64,000 nt of DNA, taken from NCBI GenBank assembly GCA_016699735.1, contig CP065008.1:1674001-1738000 (forward strand), given 5' to 3'. The notes under the pieces were generated by a model. That model saw only the letters and a program-made list of their open reading frames with translations, did not search any database and was not told the origin of the DNA. Made by a program: the position numbers and the translations under genes. This document shows, in pieces, positions 26,103 through 34,946 of this stretch. Each line of letters opens with the position of its first letter. Position 1 is the first letter of the stretch. The stretch is from Alphaproteobacteria bacterium (GTDB taxonomy: Bacteria; Pseudomonadota; Alphaproteobacteria; Micavibrionales; Micavibrionaceae).

Positions 26103-26935
26103 AAATCCGAAAGCTGGGAATACTAGCCGGCGGCGGCCTTTTGCCAATCCAGTTGGCCCAAGACTGTCAACAAAAAGGCATGGAAATATTTATTATCGGC
26201 TTCGAGGGGCAGACCTCGCCGGAACTCAAAAAAAGCTACCCGCATTTCTGGACGGGCTTAGGGGCGGCAGGCTCGATTTTTAAAGCATTAAGGGCGCAGG
26301 GAGTTAAGGATGTTGTCCTCGCAGGATCGATTCGTCGTCCGTGGCTGTCAGAGTTGCGCCCGGATATGAAGGGTATGGAAATCCTGACGCGCATAGGGTT
26401 AGGAACTCTCGGCGATGACGGACTGCTGAGCTTGCTAAAGAAAGAATTTGAAAAAGAAGGTTTTACGATTCACGGCGTTCATAAGTTTGCACAAAGTTTT
26501 CTCGTTAAAGACGGGGTTCTAACCCGCTCGAAGCCTCAGGAGTCAGATTGGCAAACCATAAGAAAAGGAATCGAAATTTCTCAGAAACTCGGGGAGTTGG
26601 ATATCGGGCAATCCGTTGTCGTTCAGGAAGGATTGGTTCTGGGTGTTGAGGCAGCGGAGGGCACCGATAAGTTAATTACGCGATGTGCCGAACTCCAAAA
26701 ACGCAGCAAGGGCGCAATTCTTGTAAAAACCTGTAAGCCGCAGCAGGACAGGGATATGGATTTACCCACAATCGGCCCTGATACGGCCAAAAAGGCCGGA
26801 GAAGCGGGTTTTTCAGGGATAGTCATCCAGGCGGGCGCCGCCTTAATTCTTGATCCGCAGACTGTTGCAGAAATTGCTGACAAGTATAATATGTTTGTTC
26901 TTGGAATGAAGTTGAACATTCCAGAATCCGATTAA
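26081..26935 (+). CDS. lpxI: UDP-2,3-diacylglucosamine pyrophosphatase LpxI (DUF1009)
   Basis: Hydrolyses UDP-2,3-diacylglucosamine to lipid X, the step done by LpxH in gammaproteobacteria; LpxI is the alphaproteobacterial solution. The 284 residues show KLGILAGGGLLPIQLA at the N terminus and a conserved middle with VVLAGSIRRPWLSELRPD. GDDGLLSLLKKEFEKEGF follows, and the C-terminal catalytic domain has a GVEAAEGTDKLITRC segment and the lysine-rich LVKTCKPQQDRDMDLPTIG. The ATG is inside lpxA, and lpxB follows 25 bases after the stop. This order (lpxA-lpxI-lpxB) supports the assignment. Confidence 0.96.
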   Translation: MPAPEKIEIRKLGILAGGGLLPIQLAQDCQQKGMEIFIIGFEGQTSPELKKSYPHFWTGLGAAGSIFKALRAQGVKDVVLAGSIRRPWLSELRPDMKGMEILTRIGLGTLGDDGLLSLLKKEFEKEGFTIHGVHKFAQSFLVKDGVLTRSKPQESDWQTIRKGIEISQKLGELDIGQSVVVQEGLVLGVEAAEGTDKLITRCAELQKRSKGAILVKTCKPQQDRDMDLPTIGPDTAKKAGEAGFSGIVIQAGAALILDPQTVAEIADKYNMFVLGMKLNIPESD

Positions 26936-26960
26936 TAACAGGTATTTGAGGTTTAAGACT

Positions 26961-28217
26961 GTGAAACTTTTCTTTGTCGCAGGGGAAAATTCAGGCGATA
27001 ACTTAGCAGCCGGCCTGATCCGTGAACTTAAGACTCTGAAAAAGGAGTCAGACGTAGAAGTTGAATGTCTTGGTGTTGGTGGCCCCTTGATGAAAGCGGC
27101 TGGCATGAAGATACTACTGCCACTTGATCAGATTTCGGTAATCGGGATATGGGAGGTTATCCCTAAAATCCCAAGACTGTTTAAACTTTTCAAGGCAATC
27201 GCCGAGGAAATTATCAAACAGTCGCCCGATGCAGTCATAACGGTTGATTTTCCCGATTTTAACTTTCTTTTGGCCAAATCTCTGAGAAAAAGAGGCTATA
27301 AAGGAAAAATTATCCATTATGTTGCGCCATCAGTCTGGGCCTGGAGAAAAGGCCGTGCAAAAAAACTGGCATCCTTTCTCGACGGCTTGATATGCCTTTA
27401 CCCGATGGAACCGGAATATTTCAGTCCCTTTGATCTAAAAGCAGCCTTTGTCGGTCATCCTATAGTGGAAACCAAGGTAGATAATGCGGAGGGTCTTGTA
27501 TTTCGGGAAGCGAATGAAATCCCTCAGGACAAGAAAACTCTTGGCCTCTTTTTTGGTAGCCGCGAAAGCGAATTCAATAATATCAGCCAAAACATAAAAA
27601 TAGCCGCAGCCATGGTAAATGATGGATTGGGGGATGTACGATTTATTGTACCAACACTGCCTGCCACAGAATACAACATCCAGGTTTTACTGCGGGATTT
27701 TGACTTGCCTTTTCGCATCAGTTCCAACCAAGCATTTAAATGGGAATCTTTCAAGGCGTGCGACGTGGCCTTGGCCGTTTCAGGAACAGTTGCTCTGGAA
27801 CTGGCTTATGCTGGAGTCCCGCATGTTGTGGTCTACAGAACGAACCCGCTTACCTATTTAATCCTAAGATTTATGGTAAAAATCAAGCACGTCCATCTTG
27901 CGAATATTCTGCTGGATGAGGCCGTTGTTCCTGAGTTTATTCAGTCTAAATGTAAACCAGAGGAAATCGCTCAGACAATTTTAGATCTTTTTACTAAGGA
28001 AGAACTCAGGAATGCACAACTTGAAAAATTTAAGCAGTTCAGGGAATTAATCGGCGCCTCCGAACAAAAAAAGCCTTCGCGTAAAGCCGCTGAATTTGTT
28101 CTGAGTATCATAGAGCAGCGTGCGCGAAAGGTATCCAAGCAAGAAATGGACAACGCACAGACGCCCGATAAAACGCAGGCCGACTTTCAGACTGAAAACA
28201 AACAGGAAGCCGGCTAA
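26961..28217 (+). CDS. lpxB: Lipid A disaccharide synthase
   Basis: Glycosyltransferase (GT19) joining lipid X and UDP-diacylglucosamine into the lipid A disaccharide. Seen: FFVAGENSGDNLAAGLIREL, PQVAPSVWAWRKGRA-like sequence (here VAPSVWAWRKGRAKKL), a LFFGSRESEF donor-site segment, and CDVALAVSGTVALELAYAGVPHVVVYR. The 418 residues end in a 35-residue hydrophilic tail not found in most relatives. The upstream TTG (26946) is rejected: GTG 26961 has GAGG nine bases before it and starts VKLFFVAGE. The gene ends four bases before the convergent gltA stop; no terminator is evident between them. Confidence 0.96.
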   Translation: MKLFFVAGENSGDNLAAGLIRELKTLKKESDVEVECLGVGGPLMKAAGMKILLPLDQISVIGIWEVIPKIPRLFKLFKAIAEEIIKQSPDAVITVDFPDFNFLLAKSLRKRGYKGKIIHYVAPSVWAWRKGRAKKLASFLDGLICLYPMEPEYFSPFDLKAAFVGHPIVETKVDNAEGLVFREANEIPQDKKTLGLFFGSRESEFNNISQNIKIAAAMVNDGLGDVRFIVPTLPATEYNIQVLLRDFDLPFRISSNQAFKWESFKACDVALAVSGTVALELAYAGVPHVVVYRTNPLTYLILRFMVKIKHVHLANILLDEAVVPEFIQSKCKPEEIAQTILDLFTKEELRNAQLEKFKQFRELIGASEQKKPSRKAAEFVLSIIEQRARKVSKQEMDNAQTPDKTQADFQTENKQEAG

Positions 28218-28220
28218 TAC

Positions 28221-29531
28221 CTAATCCCTGTCTTCTACATCAACGTAAGGCCGTGTGGCAGGACCGCTGTAAAGCTGGCGCGGCCGACCAATCCGTAGCG
28301 AAGGTTCCTCAATCATCTCTTTCCATTGCGCGATCCAGCCGACGGTGCGGGCCACAGCGAACAGAACCGTAAACATACTGGTCGGGAAACCCATGGCCTT
28401 GAGGATGATACCGGAATAAAAATCCACATTGGGAAACAGCTTGCGCTCTATGAAATACTCATCCTCAAGCGCTATACGCTCCAACTCCATAGCCAGTTCC
28501 AGGCGCGGGTCGTTGACCCCAAGGTCATCAAGAACTTCATCGCAGGATTTTTTGAGAACCTGCGCCCGTGGGTCGAAGTTTTTATAAACGCGGTGCCCGA
28601 ACCCCATAAGACGGAACGGGTCATCCTTATCTTTGGCTTTTTTGATGTACTCGGGAATCCGGTCCTTCGACCCGATTTCATCGAGCATCTCAAGAACTTC
28701 CTGATTGGCACCGCCATGCGCCGGACCCCAGAGGCAGGCAATACCCGCCGCCATGCAGGCAAAGGGATTGGCTTGCGATGACCCGGCCAGACGCACGGTC
28801 GAGGTCGAGGCATTCTGCTCATGATCGGCGTGCAGAATAAAGATCTTTTCCATTGCCTTGGCAAGAACCGGATTCACCTTGTAAGGCTCGGCAGGAACCG
28901 CAAAACACATATAAAGAAAATTCTCCGCATAGGAGAGATCGTTGCGCGGGTACATAAACGGTTGACCGATGGAATACTTGTAGGTCATCGCAGCTAGCGT
29001 ACCGATCTTGGCGATCAAGCGGTGCGCTGAAAGCTCACGTTGTGCCGGATCCCAAATATCAAGCGAGTCATGATAAAACGCGGAAAGGGCCGCAACCACG
29101 CCGCACATAACGGCCATAGGGTGGGCATCGCGCCGGAACCCGCGGTAGAAGAAATGCATCTGCTCGTGCAAAAGCGTGTGATAGGTAATGTTGTGCTCGA
29201 ACTGCTTCTTTTGCTCTTTATTGGGCAAATCTCCGTACAAAAGCAGATAGGCCACTTCAAGATAGGTCGATTTTTCCGCCAAGTCTTGAATGTTATAGCC
29301 ACGGTGTTGGAGAATGCCTTCCTCTCCGTCGATGAACGTTATGCGGGATTTACAGCTTCCAGTAGAAGTAAAGCTGGGATCGAAGGTAAAATGCCCCGTA
29401 TCCCCGTAAAGTTTGCGTACATCTATGACCGACGGCCCCATCGTCCCGTCAATGACAGGAAGAACATACTTTTCCCCCGTCTGATCGTTCGTAAGGGTAA
29501 AGGTTTTTTCTTTCTTGGTGCTCTCAGACAT
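28221..29531 (-). CDS. gltA: Citrate synthase (type II)
   Basis: Condenses acetyl-CoA and oxaloacetate, entry to the TCA cycle. At 436 residues it is the hexameric, NADH-sensitive type II form of Gram-negative bacteria. Seen: an N-terminal beta domain with YGDTGHFTFDPSF, then ITFIDGEEGILQHRGYNI. HADHEQNASTSTVRLAGSSQ and GPAHGGANQEVLEML hold catalytic histidines, and MGFGHRVYKNFDPRA the other histidine, with the late catalytic aspartate in PNVDFYSGI. GGAG lies about nine bases before the ATG. It is on the minus strand downstream of gltX with 193 bases between, so it may have its own promoter. Convergent with lpxB. Confidence 0.98.
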   Translation of the reverse strand: MSESTKKEKTFTLTNDQTGEKYVLPVIDGTMGPSVIDVRKLYGDTGHFTFDPSFTSTGSCKSRITFIDGEEGILQHRGYNIQDLAEKSTYLEVAYLLLYGDLPNKEQKKQFEHNITYHTLLHEQMHFFYRGFRRDAHPMAVMCGVVAALSAFYHDSLDIWDPAQRELSAHRLIAKIGTLAAMTYKYSIGQPFMYPRNDLSYAENFLYMCFAVPAEPYKVNPVLAKAMEKIFILHADHEQNASTSTVRLAGSSQANPFACMAAGIACLWGPAHGGANQEVLEMLDEIGSKDRIPEYIKKAKDKDDPFRLMGFGHRVYKNFDPRAQVLKKSCDEVLDDLGVNDPRLELAMELERIALEDEYFIERKLFPNVDFYSGIILKAMGFPTSMFTVLFAVARTVGWIAQWKEMIEEPSLRIGRPRQLYSGPATRPYVDVEDRD

Positions 29532-29724
29532 AAAAATAAGCTCCGTTCATCAGGGAATTGGTTGCGGAAAGCCGGATAATGGCGGTTGAAGAAAAGGACA
29601 GGATCAAAACCATGGTAAAAACGTGTTCCGAAATCCCCCTGCAACCATTCAAAAGCCTAGAGCAAAAACAAAATCAGAACAAAGGGATAACAGATTTAAA
29701 CAGAAATATTCTGTGATTAACTCG
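29532..29724 (-). other. gltX-gltA intergenic region
   Basis: A 193-base AT-rich gap. A perfect small dyad ACAGAA-ATA-TTCTGT (29700-29714) lies just after the gltX stop, followed on the minus strand by TTTAAATC; it is at best a weak terminator. I found no convincing -35/-10 pair for gltA; the best (TTGTTC-17-TAGGCT) is poor. No small ORF is persuasive. Confidence 0.4.
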
Positions 29725-31143
29725 CTAAAACGCCGATTTGCCCTGCTGCAACGCAAAACGAATACGGGCGCATGTCTCTTCCTGTCCCAGGATCGCACAA
29801 GCTTCAAAAATGGAGGGCGAAACAGTCGTTCCCGTGATAGCCGCCCGCAAAGGCATCGCCACCTTCCCCAGCTTGCCCTCGGCTTTCTCATCGGCAATCG
29901 CCTTGCAGGCCACCTGAATTGTTTCGGATGTAAAGGTCTTAAGAGCAGCAAGTCTCTCTTCAAGCACAGACAGAACATCCTTAGACTCTTTGAGAAGAGT
30001 TATCGCTTTTTCATCAAAGGGATAAGGAATTGTGCGCTCATAAAACGCCGATTCATCCACGAACTGCAAAAGCGTCTTCGAACGTGCCTTCAATTCCTCA
30101 ATCCCTGCAGTAATGCGTGTCTCTGTAAGCGGATTAAGCGCCAGTCCGTGCCTTTGCATATAAAAATCACGGCAGAGATCAAGAATCCGCTCAGCCGATG
30201 CTTCCTTGATATAATGGGCGTTCAGACTGTCCAGCTTGGCGAAATCGAACCGGGCAGGGGAGCGCCCTATATGCTCAAGGTCAAACCATTCGATCGCCTT
30301 CTCCCGGGGGATAATCTCTTCATCCCCGTGCGACCAGCCAAGACGCAGAAGATAATTGCAGAAAGCCTCGGGCAGGTAGCCAAGCTCCTTGTACTCGCGC
30401 ACACTCTGCGCCCCATGCCTCTTGGAAAATTTCCCTCCGTCCGGCCCGTGAATGAGAGGAAGATGCCCGAAAACCGGAACCGTCCAGCCCATGGCATCGA
30501 AAATAATTTTTTGACGGAAACTGTTGTTAAGGTGATCATCCCCGCGCAAAATATGCGTCACTGCCATATCATGATCATCGACCACAACAGAAAGCATATA
30601 AGTCGGCGTCCCGTCGCTGCGGAGCAGAATAAAATCGTCCAACTGGTCATGAGCCACGGTCACCGAACCTTGAACGACATCGTTGATGGTGGTCGCTCCA
30701 TCCAGCGGCGCCTTGATCCGCACGACGGGCTTGATATCCTTGGGCGCATCAGAGGCCGATCTGTCCCGCCACCGCCGATCGTAAAACTGCGAATGTCCTT
30801 CGGCTTTCGCCTTCTCACGCATCGCCTCCAGCTCTTCCGGCGAACAATAGCAGTAATAGGCTTTTCCGGCCTTGAGCATATCGTGCGCGACTTCGGCATG
30901 GCGGTCCATCCGTGCGAATTGCGACAACGCCTCGCCGTCATAATCGAGACCCATCCATTCCAGCCCGTCGAAAATCGCCTGCACGGCCTCTTCGGAATGA
31001 CGCTTGCGGTCGGTATCCTCAATACGCACAAGAAACTTTCCGCCGTGCCGCCGTGCGAACAAATAATTAAAAAGCGCCGTTCGCGCATTTCCGACATGCA
31101 TGAAACCGGTCGGGGAGGGGGGGAAGCGGGTGACGATACTCAT
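29725..31143 (-). CDS. gltX: Glutamyl-tRNA synthetase
   Basis: Charges tRNA-Glu (and possibly tRNA-Gln, to be corrected by GatCAB). The class I HIGH-type motif is in RFPPSPTGFMHVGNARTA, the second signature is LVRIEDTDRKR, and the KMSKS equivalent is KFSKRHGA. The C-terminal helical anticodon-binding half is complete. The length of 472 is normal. The frame extends to a TTG at 31152, but ATG 31143 with GAGG 11 bases upstream gives the standard MSIVTRFPPSPTG start. The opposite strand carries a 513-codon open frame, which is a shadow. A divergent comEC starts 63 bases away, so the gap should contain both promoters. Confidence 0.97.
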   Translation of the reverse strand: MSIVTRFPPSPTGFMHVGNARTALFNYLFARRHGGKFLVRIEDTDRKRHSEEAVQAIFDGLEWMGLDYDGEALSQFARMDRHAEVAHDMLKAGKAYYCYCSPEELEAMREKAKAEGHSQFYDRRWRDRSASDAPKDIKPVVRIKAPLDGATTINDVVQGSVTVAHDQLDDFILLRSDGTPTYMLSVVVDDHDMAVTHILRGDDHLNNSFRQKIIFDAMGWTVPVFGHLPLIHGPDGGKFSKRHGAQSVREYKELGYLPEAFCNYLLRLGWSHGDEEIIPREKAIEWFDLEHIGRSPARFDFAKLDSLNAHYIKEASAERILDLCRDFYMQRHGLALNPLTETRITAGIEELKARSKTLLQFVDESAFYERTIPYPFDEKAITLLKESKDVLSVLEERLAALKTFTSETIQVACKAIADEKAEGKLGKVAMPLRAAITGTTVSPSIFEACAILGQEETCARIRFALQQGKSAF

Positions 31144-31171
31144 CGTTGGCAAAACCTCGGCTAAAGGGCAA

Positions 31172-31177
31172 TATAAT
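31172..31177 (+). promoter_or_regulatory. Candidate comEC -10 box in the gltX/comEC divergent gap
   Basis: A perfect TATAAT at 31172-31177 lies 29 bases before the comEC ATG, giving a predicted leader of about 23 bases with the GAGGAAA Shine-Dalgarno at 31194-31200. The best -35 match, TTGGCA (31146-31151), is 20 bases away, longer than ideal, so the assignment is tentative. Confidence 0.35.
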
Positions 31178-31206
31178 GCTCATTATTTCGTGTGAGGAAA
31201 ACTACC

Positions 31207-33393
31207 ATGCTTGAAGCGCAAAGCCTAGACGGGATTGCGCCGGAAACGGAGCTCGCAGGTACTTCAAGGCGTGTAAGGCTTTGGATATGGGAGCAGATTG
31301 CGCTCCAGAAAGACCGGGCCGCACTCTGGCTGCCTGTGCTTCTCGGGTTGGGAATTGGGATATATTTCGCCCTTCCGGAAGAGCCACCGCTCGTTTTGGG
31401 ATTATTTACGTGGGTACTGATGGCCGCGGTTCTGGCCGCAATATGGCCTTACCGCTTCGGCAGGAAGGGGCGGAAGCTCTATTTTGGTATTATAATTATG
31501 CTTCTGCCTCTCACAGGCTTTGCCGCCGCACAGATACGCACCCATAAGGCTTTCACCCCGATGATCGAAAGGAAAATCGGCCCGGTGACGCTCACAGGCA
31601 CGATCCGCTCGGTCGAGAAGCTGCCGGGGAAAAAGGGCAGCCGGGTTGTTCTGGACGGACTAAGAATTGAAGATATTGAACCTTCAAAAACGCCCCGTCT
31701 GGTCCGCCTGCAACTCCGACAGGATTCGGATATCCGTGTCGGTCAGAAAATCAGCGCACTCGCCGATCTGACCCCGCCCTCGGCCCCCGTATACCCGGGA
31801 GGATACGATTTCCGTCGATCCTTTTATTTTCAGGGGATCGGCGCCGTAGGCTTTATCTACCGCGCTCCGGAAGTTCTGGCTCAGCCCGCACAAGGACTAT
31901 GGGATATCGAGGGCTTAAGGCAGTCGATTGCCGGCGTATTATGGCGCGAATTACCAGCGGAACAGGCCGCCATCGTCTCCGCCCTGACCATCGGCCAGCA
32001 AAAAGGCATACCTGAAAAGGACGAAGAAGACCTGCGGGATGCCGGATTGGCCCACCTTTTGGCGATTTCCGGTATGAATATCAGCTTCGTGGCCGGCTTG
32101 ATCTTTTTCCTCACACGCCTCCTTCTCGCTGCCAGCCCTGTTCTGGCACTAAAGTTCCCGATCAAGAAAATAGCCGCCATGCTCTCATTCGCAGGCGCAG
32201 TTTTTTATATGATGCTATCAGGCGCTGAAGTCCCCGTGCAAAGGGCGGTGCTGATGACGGGAATCGTCATCCTCGCGATCATCATGGACCGCACGCCCAT
32301 ATCCTTGCGCCTCGTCTCCTTTTCTGCTTTCGTCATTCTGCTCGTCTCTCCTGAAAGCCTCATTTCAGCCAGCTTCCAGATGTCGTTCGGAGCCGTCATA
32401 GCCCTTGTGGCATTCTATGAAGGCACCGAGCAATTCTGGATTAGATCATACAGGGATGCTGGCCCTTTGCGCCGCATCGCGCTCTATTTTATCGGGGTCT
32501 GCCTCTCCAGCCTGATCGCCAGCACGGCCACGGCGCCCTTTGCGGCCTATCATTTCCAGCAGTTCCCGACCTATGGCCTGCTCGCTAACCTGATGGCCGT
32601 CCCCCTCATGGGCTTTTTAATAATGCCCGCAGGTCTGGCCGCCTTCATTCTGATGCCCTTCGGTCTGTCATACTGGCCTCTTCAACTGATGGCGCTGGGA
32701 GTGAATTGGACGATGGACATCGCCCGGTGGACGGCCGGGTTGCCAGGCGCAGTGTTGAATTTGGAATCTTGGCCGTTCGAAACCTTTATGGTCTTCGTTT
32801 TCGCAGGACTGCTCATCTGCCTCTGGAAAGGGCAAGGAAAGACCCTGTCAATCGCTTTTGCTGCAGCAGGGATATTCGCACTGCTCCCACACGCGCCGCC
32901 AGATATTCTCGTCTCGGAAACAGGCAAGTTGATCGCCTATCTGGGCGCAGACGGTCAGATTCACGTCAACTCAAAACGCACCGAAAAATTCGTTCTGGAG
33001 AATTGGGAACGGCAGGCGGGCCTGCCCGAAGGTTCAAGCATATCCTTTCCAAAACCCACATCCGCCAAACAGGCAACGCAAGACTCAGCCCCGTTATGCG
33101 ACACGCAGGCGTGCCGGGTTACGGTGAAGGGGAGGAACATATCCCTCGTCAGCGATCCCTACGCGCTGCCATTTGAATGTGCCTGGGCCGAAATCCTGAT
33201 TATCGCTCAGGAATCGCTAACAGAGGAAGATTGCCGCTCCGCCGTGAAGATCGACAGGTTCACCCTCTGGCGCGAAGGGGCACAGGCACTCTGGATCGAC
33301 GACCGAAACAAAACCATAAAAACCCAAGGCGCTTATATCTTGACAGGGAAACGCCCGTGGAGCATCCGCCGTGAGCAACCCTCTCGCAACTAA
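31207..33393 (+). CDS. comEC: ComEC/Rec2 family DNA-uptake membrane protein
   Basis: Polytopic inner-membrane channel for single-stranded DNA uptake in natural transformation. The 728 residues show two membrane helices near the N terminus, then a DUF4131/OB-like periplasmic region (about 95-215; ending DFRRSFYFQGIGAVGFIY). The Competence domain has about eight helices (about 235-540) including the hallmark LLAISGMNISFVAGL and a LSGAEVPVQRAVLM segment. The metallo-beta-lactamase domain of Bacillus ComEC is absent; a short degenerate soluble tail (about 560-728) replaces it, as in many alphaproteobacteria. ATG 31207 has GAGGAAA seven bases upstream. The 3' end overlaps the lexA stop by four bases on the opposite strand. 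Confidence 0.92.
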   Translation: MLEAQSLDGIAPETELAGTSRRVRLWIWEQIALQKDRAALWLPVLLGLGIGIYFALPEEPPLVLGLFTWVLMAAVLAAIWPYRFGRKGRKLYFGIIIMLLPLTGFAAAQIRTHKAFTPMIERKIGPVTLTGTIRSVEKLPGKKGSRVVLDGLRIEDIEPSKTPRLVRLQLRQDSDIRVGQKISALADLTPPSAPVYPGGYDFRRSFYFQGIGAVGFIYRAPEVLAQPAQGLWDIEGLRQSIAGVLWRELPAEQAAIVSALTIGQQKGIPEKDEEDLRDAGLAHLLAISGMNISFVAGLIFFLTRLLLAASPVLALKFPIKKIAAMLSFAGAVFYMMLSGAEVPVQRAVLMTGIVILAIIMDRTPISLRLVSFSAFVILLVSPESLISASFQMSFGAVIALVAFYEGTEQFWIRSYRDAGPLRRIALYFIGVCLSSLIASTATAPFAAYHFQQFPTYGLLANLMAVPLMGFLIMPAGLAAFILMPFGLSYWPLQLMALGVNWTMDIARWTAGLPGAVLNLESWPFETFMVFVFAGLLICLWKGQGKTLSIAFAAAGIFALLPHAPPDILVSETGKLIAYLGADGQIHVNSKRTEKFVLENWERQAGLPEGSSISFPKPTSAKQATQDSAPLCDTQACRVTVKGRNISLVSDPYALPFECAWAEILIIAQESLTEEDCRSAVKIDRFTLWREGAQALWIDDRNKTIKTQGAYILTGKRPWSIRREQPSRN

Positions 33394-34058
33394 TCATAGC
33401 GCCGGATGAGGTGCGCCAGCCGCCCCTGGATTTTCACCCGGTCGGTTTCCAGCACACGCGGTTCGTAATTCTCATTCTCCGGTTCCAGAACGATTTTCCG
33501 GCCCGCCCGCCGTAGTCGCTTGAGCGTCGCTTCATGATCATCGACAAGAGCCACGACGATCGTACCGTTCTCGGCCGTATCGCAGCGCCGGATGATGACG
33601 GTATCGCCATCGAAAATTCCGGCATTGACCATCGAATCGCCCTCGATGGTCAGGGCGTAGTGATCCCCGCGCCCCAAAAACCCGGAGGGAAGGGAAAAGC
33701 TGTGTCCCTCATCCCGGATCGCCTCAATCGGTGTTCCGGCGGCAATTTTTCCGAAAAGCGGAACCTCGTCGAAAAAGGGCACGGCAGCTGCGGGCGAACG
33801 GCCGGAGGATTTCTTTGAAGCCGCAGCAGGCTTCTGGCCGATCCCCTCGGGAAGGCGCTTGATCTCTAGCGCCCGCGCCCGGTGCGGAAGCCGCTCGATA
33901 AAGCCGCGTTCGACCAGTGCGGAAATCAGCCGGTGAATCCCCGACTTCGATTTCAGCCCGAGCGCCTCCTTCATCTCCTCGAAGGAGGGCGGCACATCGT
34001 CCTTCCGCATTTTGTCATGGATAAAATAAAGCAGGTCGCGTTGTTTTTGTGTCAGCAT
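33390..34058 (-). CDS. lexA: SOS-response repressor LexA
   Basis: Transcriptional repressor of the DNA-damage regulon, inactivated by RecA-stimulated self-cleavage. The 222-residue protein has an N-terminal winged helix (residues 1-70, SKSGIHRLISALVERGFI) and a linker. The S24 peptidase domain has cleavage site Ala107-Gly108 in KIAAGTPI, nucleophile Ser142 in EGDSMV, and catalytic Lys180 in EATLKRL. All required residues are present. GAGGG lies before the ATG. Its promoter carries a perfect alphaproteobacterial SOS box (see 34127-34155), so it should autorepress. It lies 93 bases downstream of trpC and could also receive trp read-through. Confidence 0.97.
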   Translation of the reverse strand: MLTQKQRDLLYFIHDKMRKDDVPPSFEEMKEALGLKSKSGIHRLISALVERGFIERLPHRARALEIKRLPEGIGQKPAAASKKSSGRSPAAAVPFFDEVPLFGKIAAGTPIEAIRDEGHSFSLPSGFLGRGDHYALTIEGDSMVNAGIFDGDTVIIRRCDTAENGTIVVALVDDHEATLKRLRRAGRKIVLEPENENYEPRVLETDRVKIQGRLAHLIRRYD

Positions 34059-34126
34059 ATGAAATCCCTCTGATGAAGCGCCAAAGACCGGAAATTACCC
34101 CCGAATCGCGCCTTTATACACTATTT

Positions 34127-34155
34127 GTTCTACTTTAGTTCCCGTTCCGTGTCAA
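34127..34155 (-). promoter_or_regulatory. lexA promoter with SOS box GTTC-N7-GTTC
   Basis: On the minus strand TTGACA (34150-34155), a 17-base spacer and TAGAAC (34127-34132) form a good sigma70 promoter. The alphaproteobacterial LexA box, GAAC-TAAAGTA-GAAC on this strand (34127-34141), covers the -10 box and the adjoining spacer, so bound LexA would exclude RNA polymerase. The -35 box overlaps the trpC stop. Confidence 0.85.
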
Positions 34156-34946
34156 ACCCCAAAACCTTGGCGACCCAGTAAGGTCCGCGTGGCGGCGGCG
34201 ATATCCGGCTCCCGCATCAGGCTTTCGCCGACCAGAAATCCCCGGTAGCCGACGGCATGAAGCCGCTTGAGCGTATCGTGCGTCCCGATCCCGCTCTCCG
34301 ATATTTTATAAACGGAGGAGGGCAGGCGTAACGCCAGATCAAACGAGGTATCCACCTCCACCTCCAGCGTTTTCAGATTACGGTTATTCACGCCGATCAT
34401 CATCGGATCAAGCCGCAAAGCCCGCTCCAACTCCTCCAGATTATGAACCTCGACAAGAATATCCATCCGCAAATCAAGCGCCGTTTCATAAAAACGCCGC
34501 GCCTGTGAATCGCTCAATGCGGCCATGATGAGCAGAATACAGTCAGCCCCCAGCGCCCGCGACTCGTAAATCTGATATTCGTCGATGATGAAATCCTTCC
34601 GTAGGACAGGTAGGCTCAGAGCCTCCTTGATGGCCACCAGATAATCGTCATGCCCCTGAAAGTAAGGCTCGTCGGTCAGGACAGACAGGCAACTGGCCCC
34701 GGCCTCTTTATAGGCTTTAGCAATCGCAACCGGATCGAAATCTTCGCGGATGACGCCCCGGCTCGGGCTGGCCTTCTTGACCTCGGCGATCAGGGCCGGC
34801 CCCTCGGCCATCATCAGCCGGCACAAAAAGCCCGAGGGCAGGGGTTTATTGGCGATTTTGTATCGCAGATCATCCAGAGAATAATAGGATTTGCGGTCCC
34901 GCACATGGGTGCGCTTGCGTTCGCAGATTTCTTCAAGCGTGTTCAC
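34152..34946 (-). CDS. trpC: Indole-3-glycerol phosphate synthase
   Basis: Closes the indole ring in tryptophan synthesis. The (beta/alpha)8 barrel motifs are present: PALIAEVKKASPSRGVIR with the catalytic lysine, CLSVLTDEPYFQG, LPVLRKDFIIDEYQIYE, ADCILLIMAALSD, GVNNRNLKTLEV and SESGIGTHDTL. The length of 264 is normal. The ATG overlaps the trpD stop (ATGA), so trpG-trpD-trpC are translationally coupled. The monofunctional form, without a TrpF fusion, is usual in alphaproteobacteria. Confidence 0.98.
   Translation of the reverse strand: MNTLEEICERKRTHVRDRKSYYSLDDLRYKIANKPLPSGFLCRLMMAEGPALIAEVKKASPSRGVIREDFDPVAIAKAYKEAGASCLSVLTDEPYFQGHDDYLVAIKEALSLPVLRKDFIIDEYQIYESRALGADCILLIMAALSDSQARRFYETALDLRMDILVEVHNLEELERALRLDPMMIGVNNRNLKTLEVEVDTSFDLALRLPSSVYKISESGIGTHDTLKRLHAVGYRGFLVGESLMREPDIAAATRTLLGRQGFGV

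Noticed and set aside
29623..31164. A 513-codon open frame on the plus strand opposite gltX
   Set aside because: The minus strand encodes a complete glutamyl-tRNA synthetase with all motifs. The plus frame gives an arginine- and histidine-rich product with no recognisable domain; it is a codon-bias shadow.
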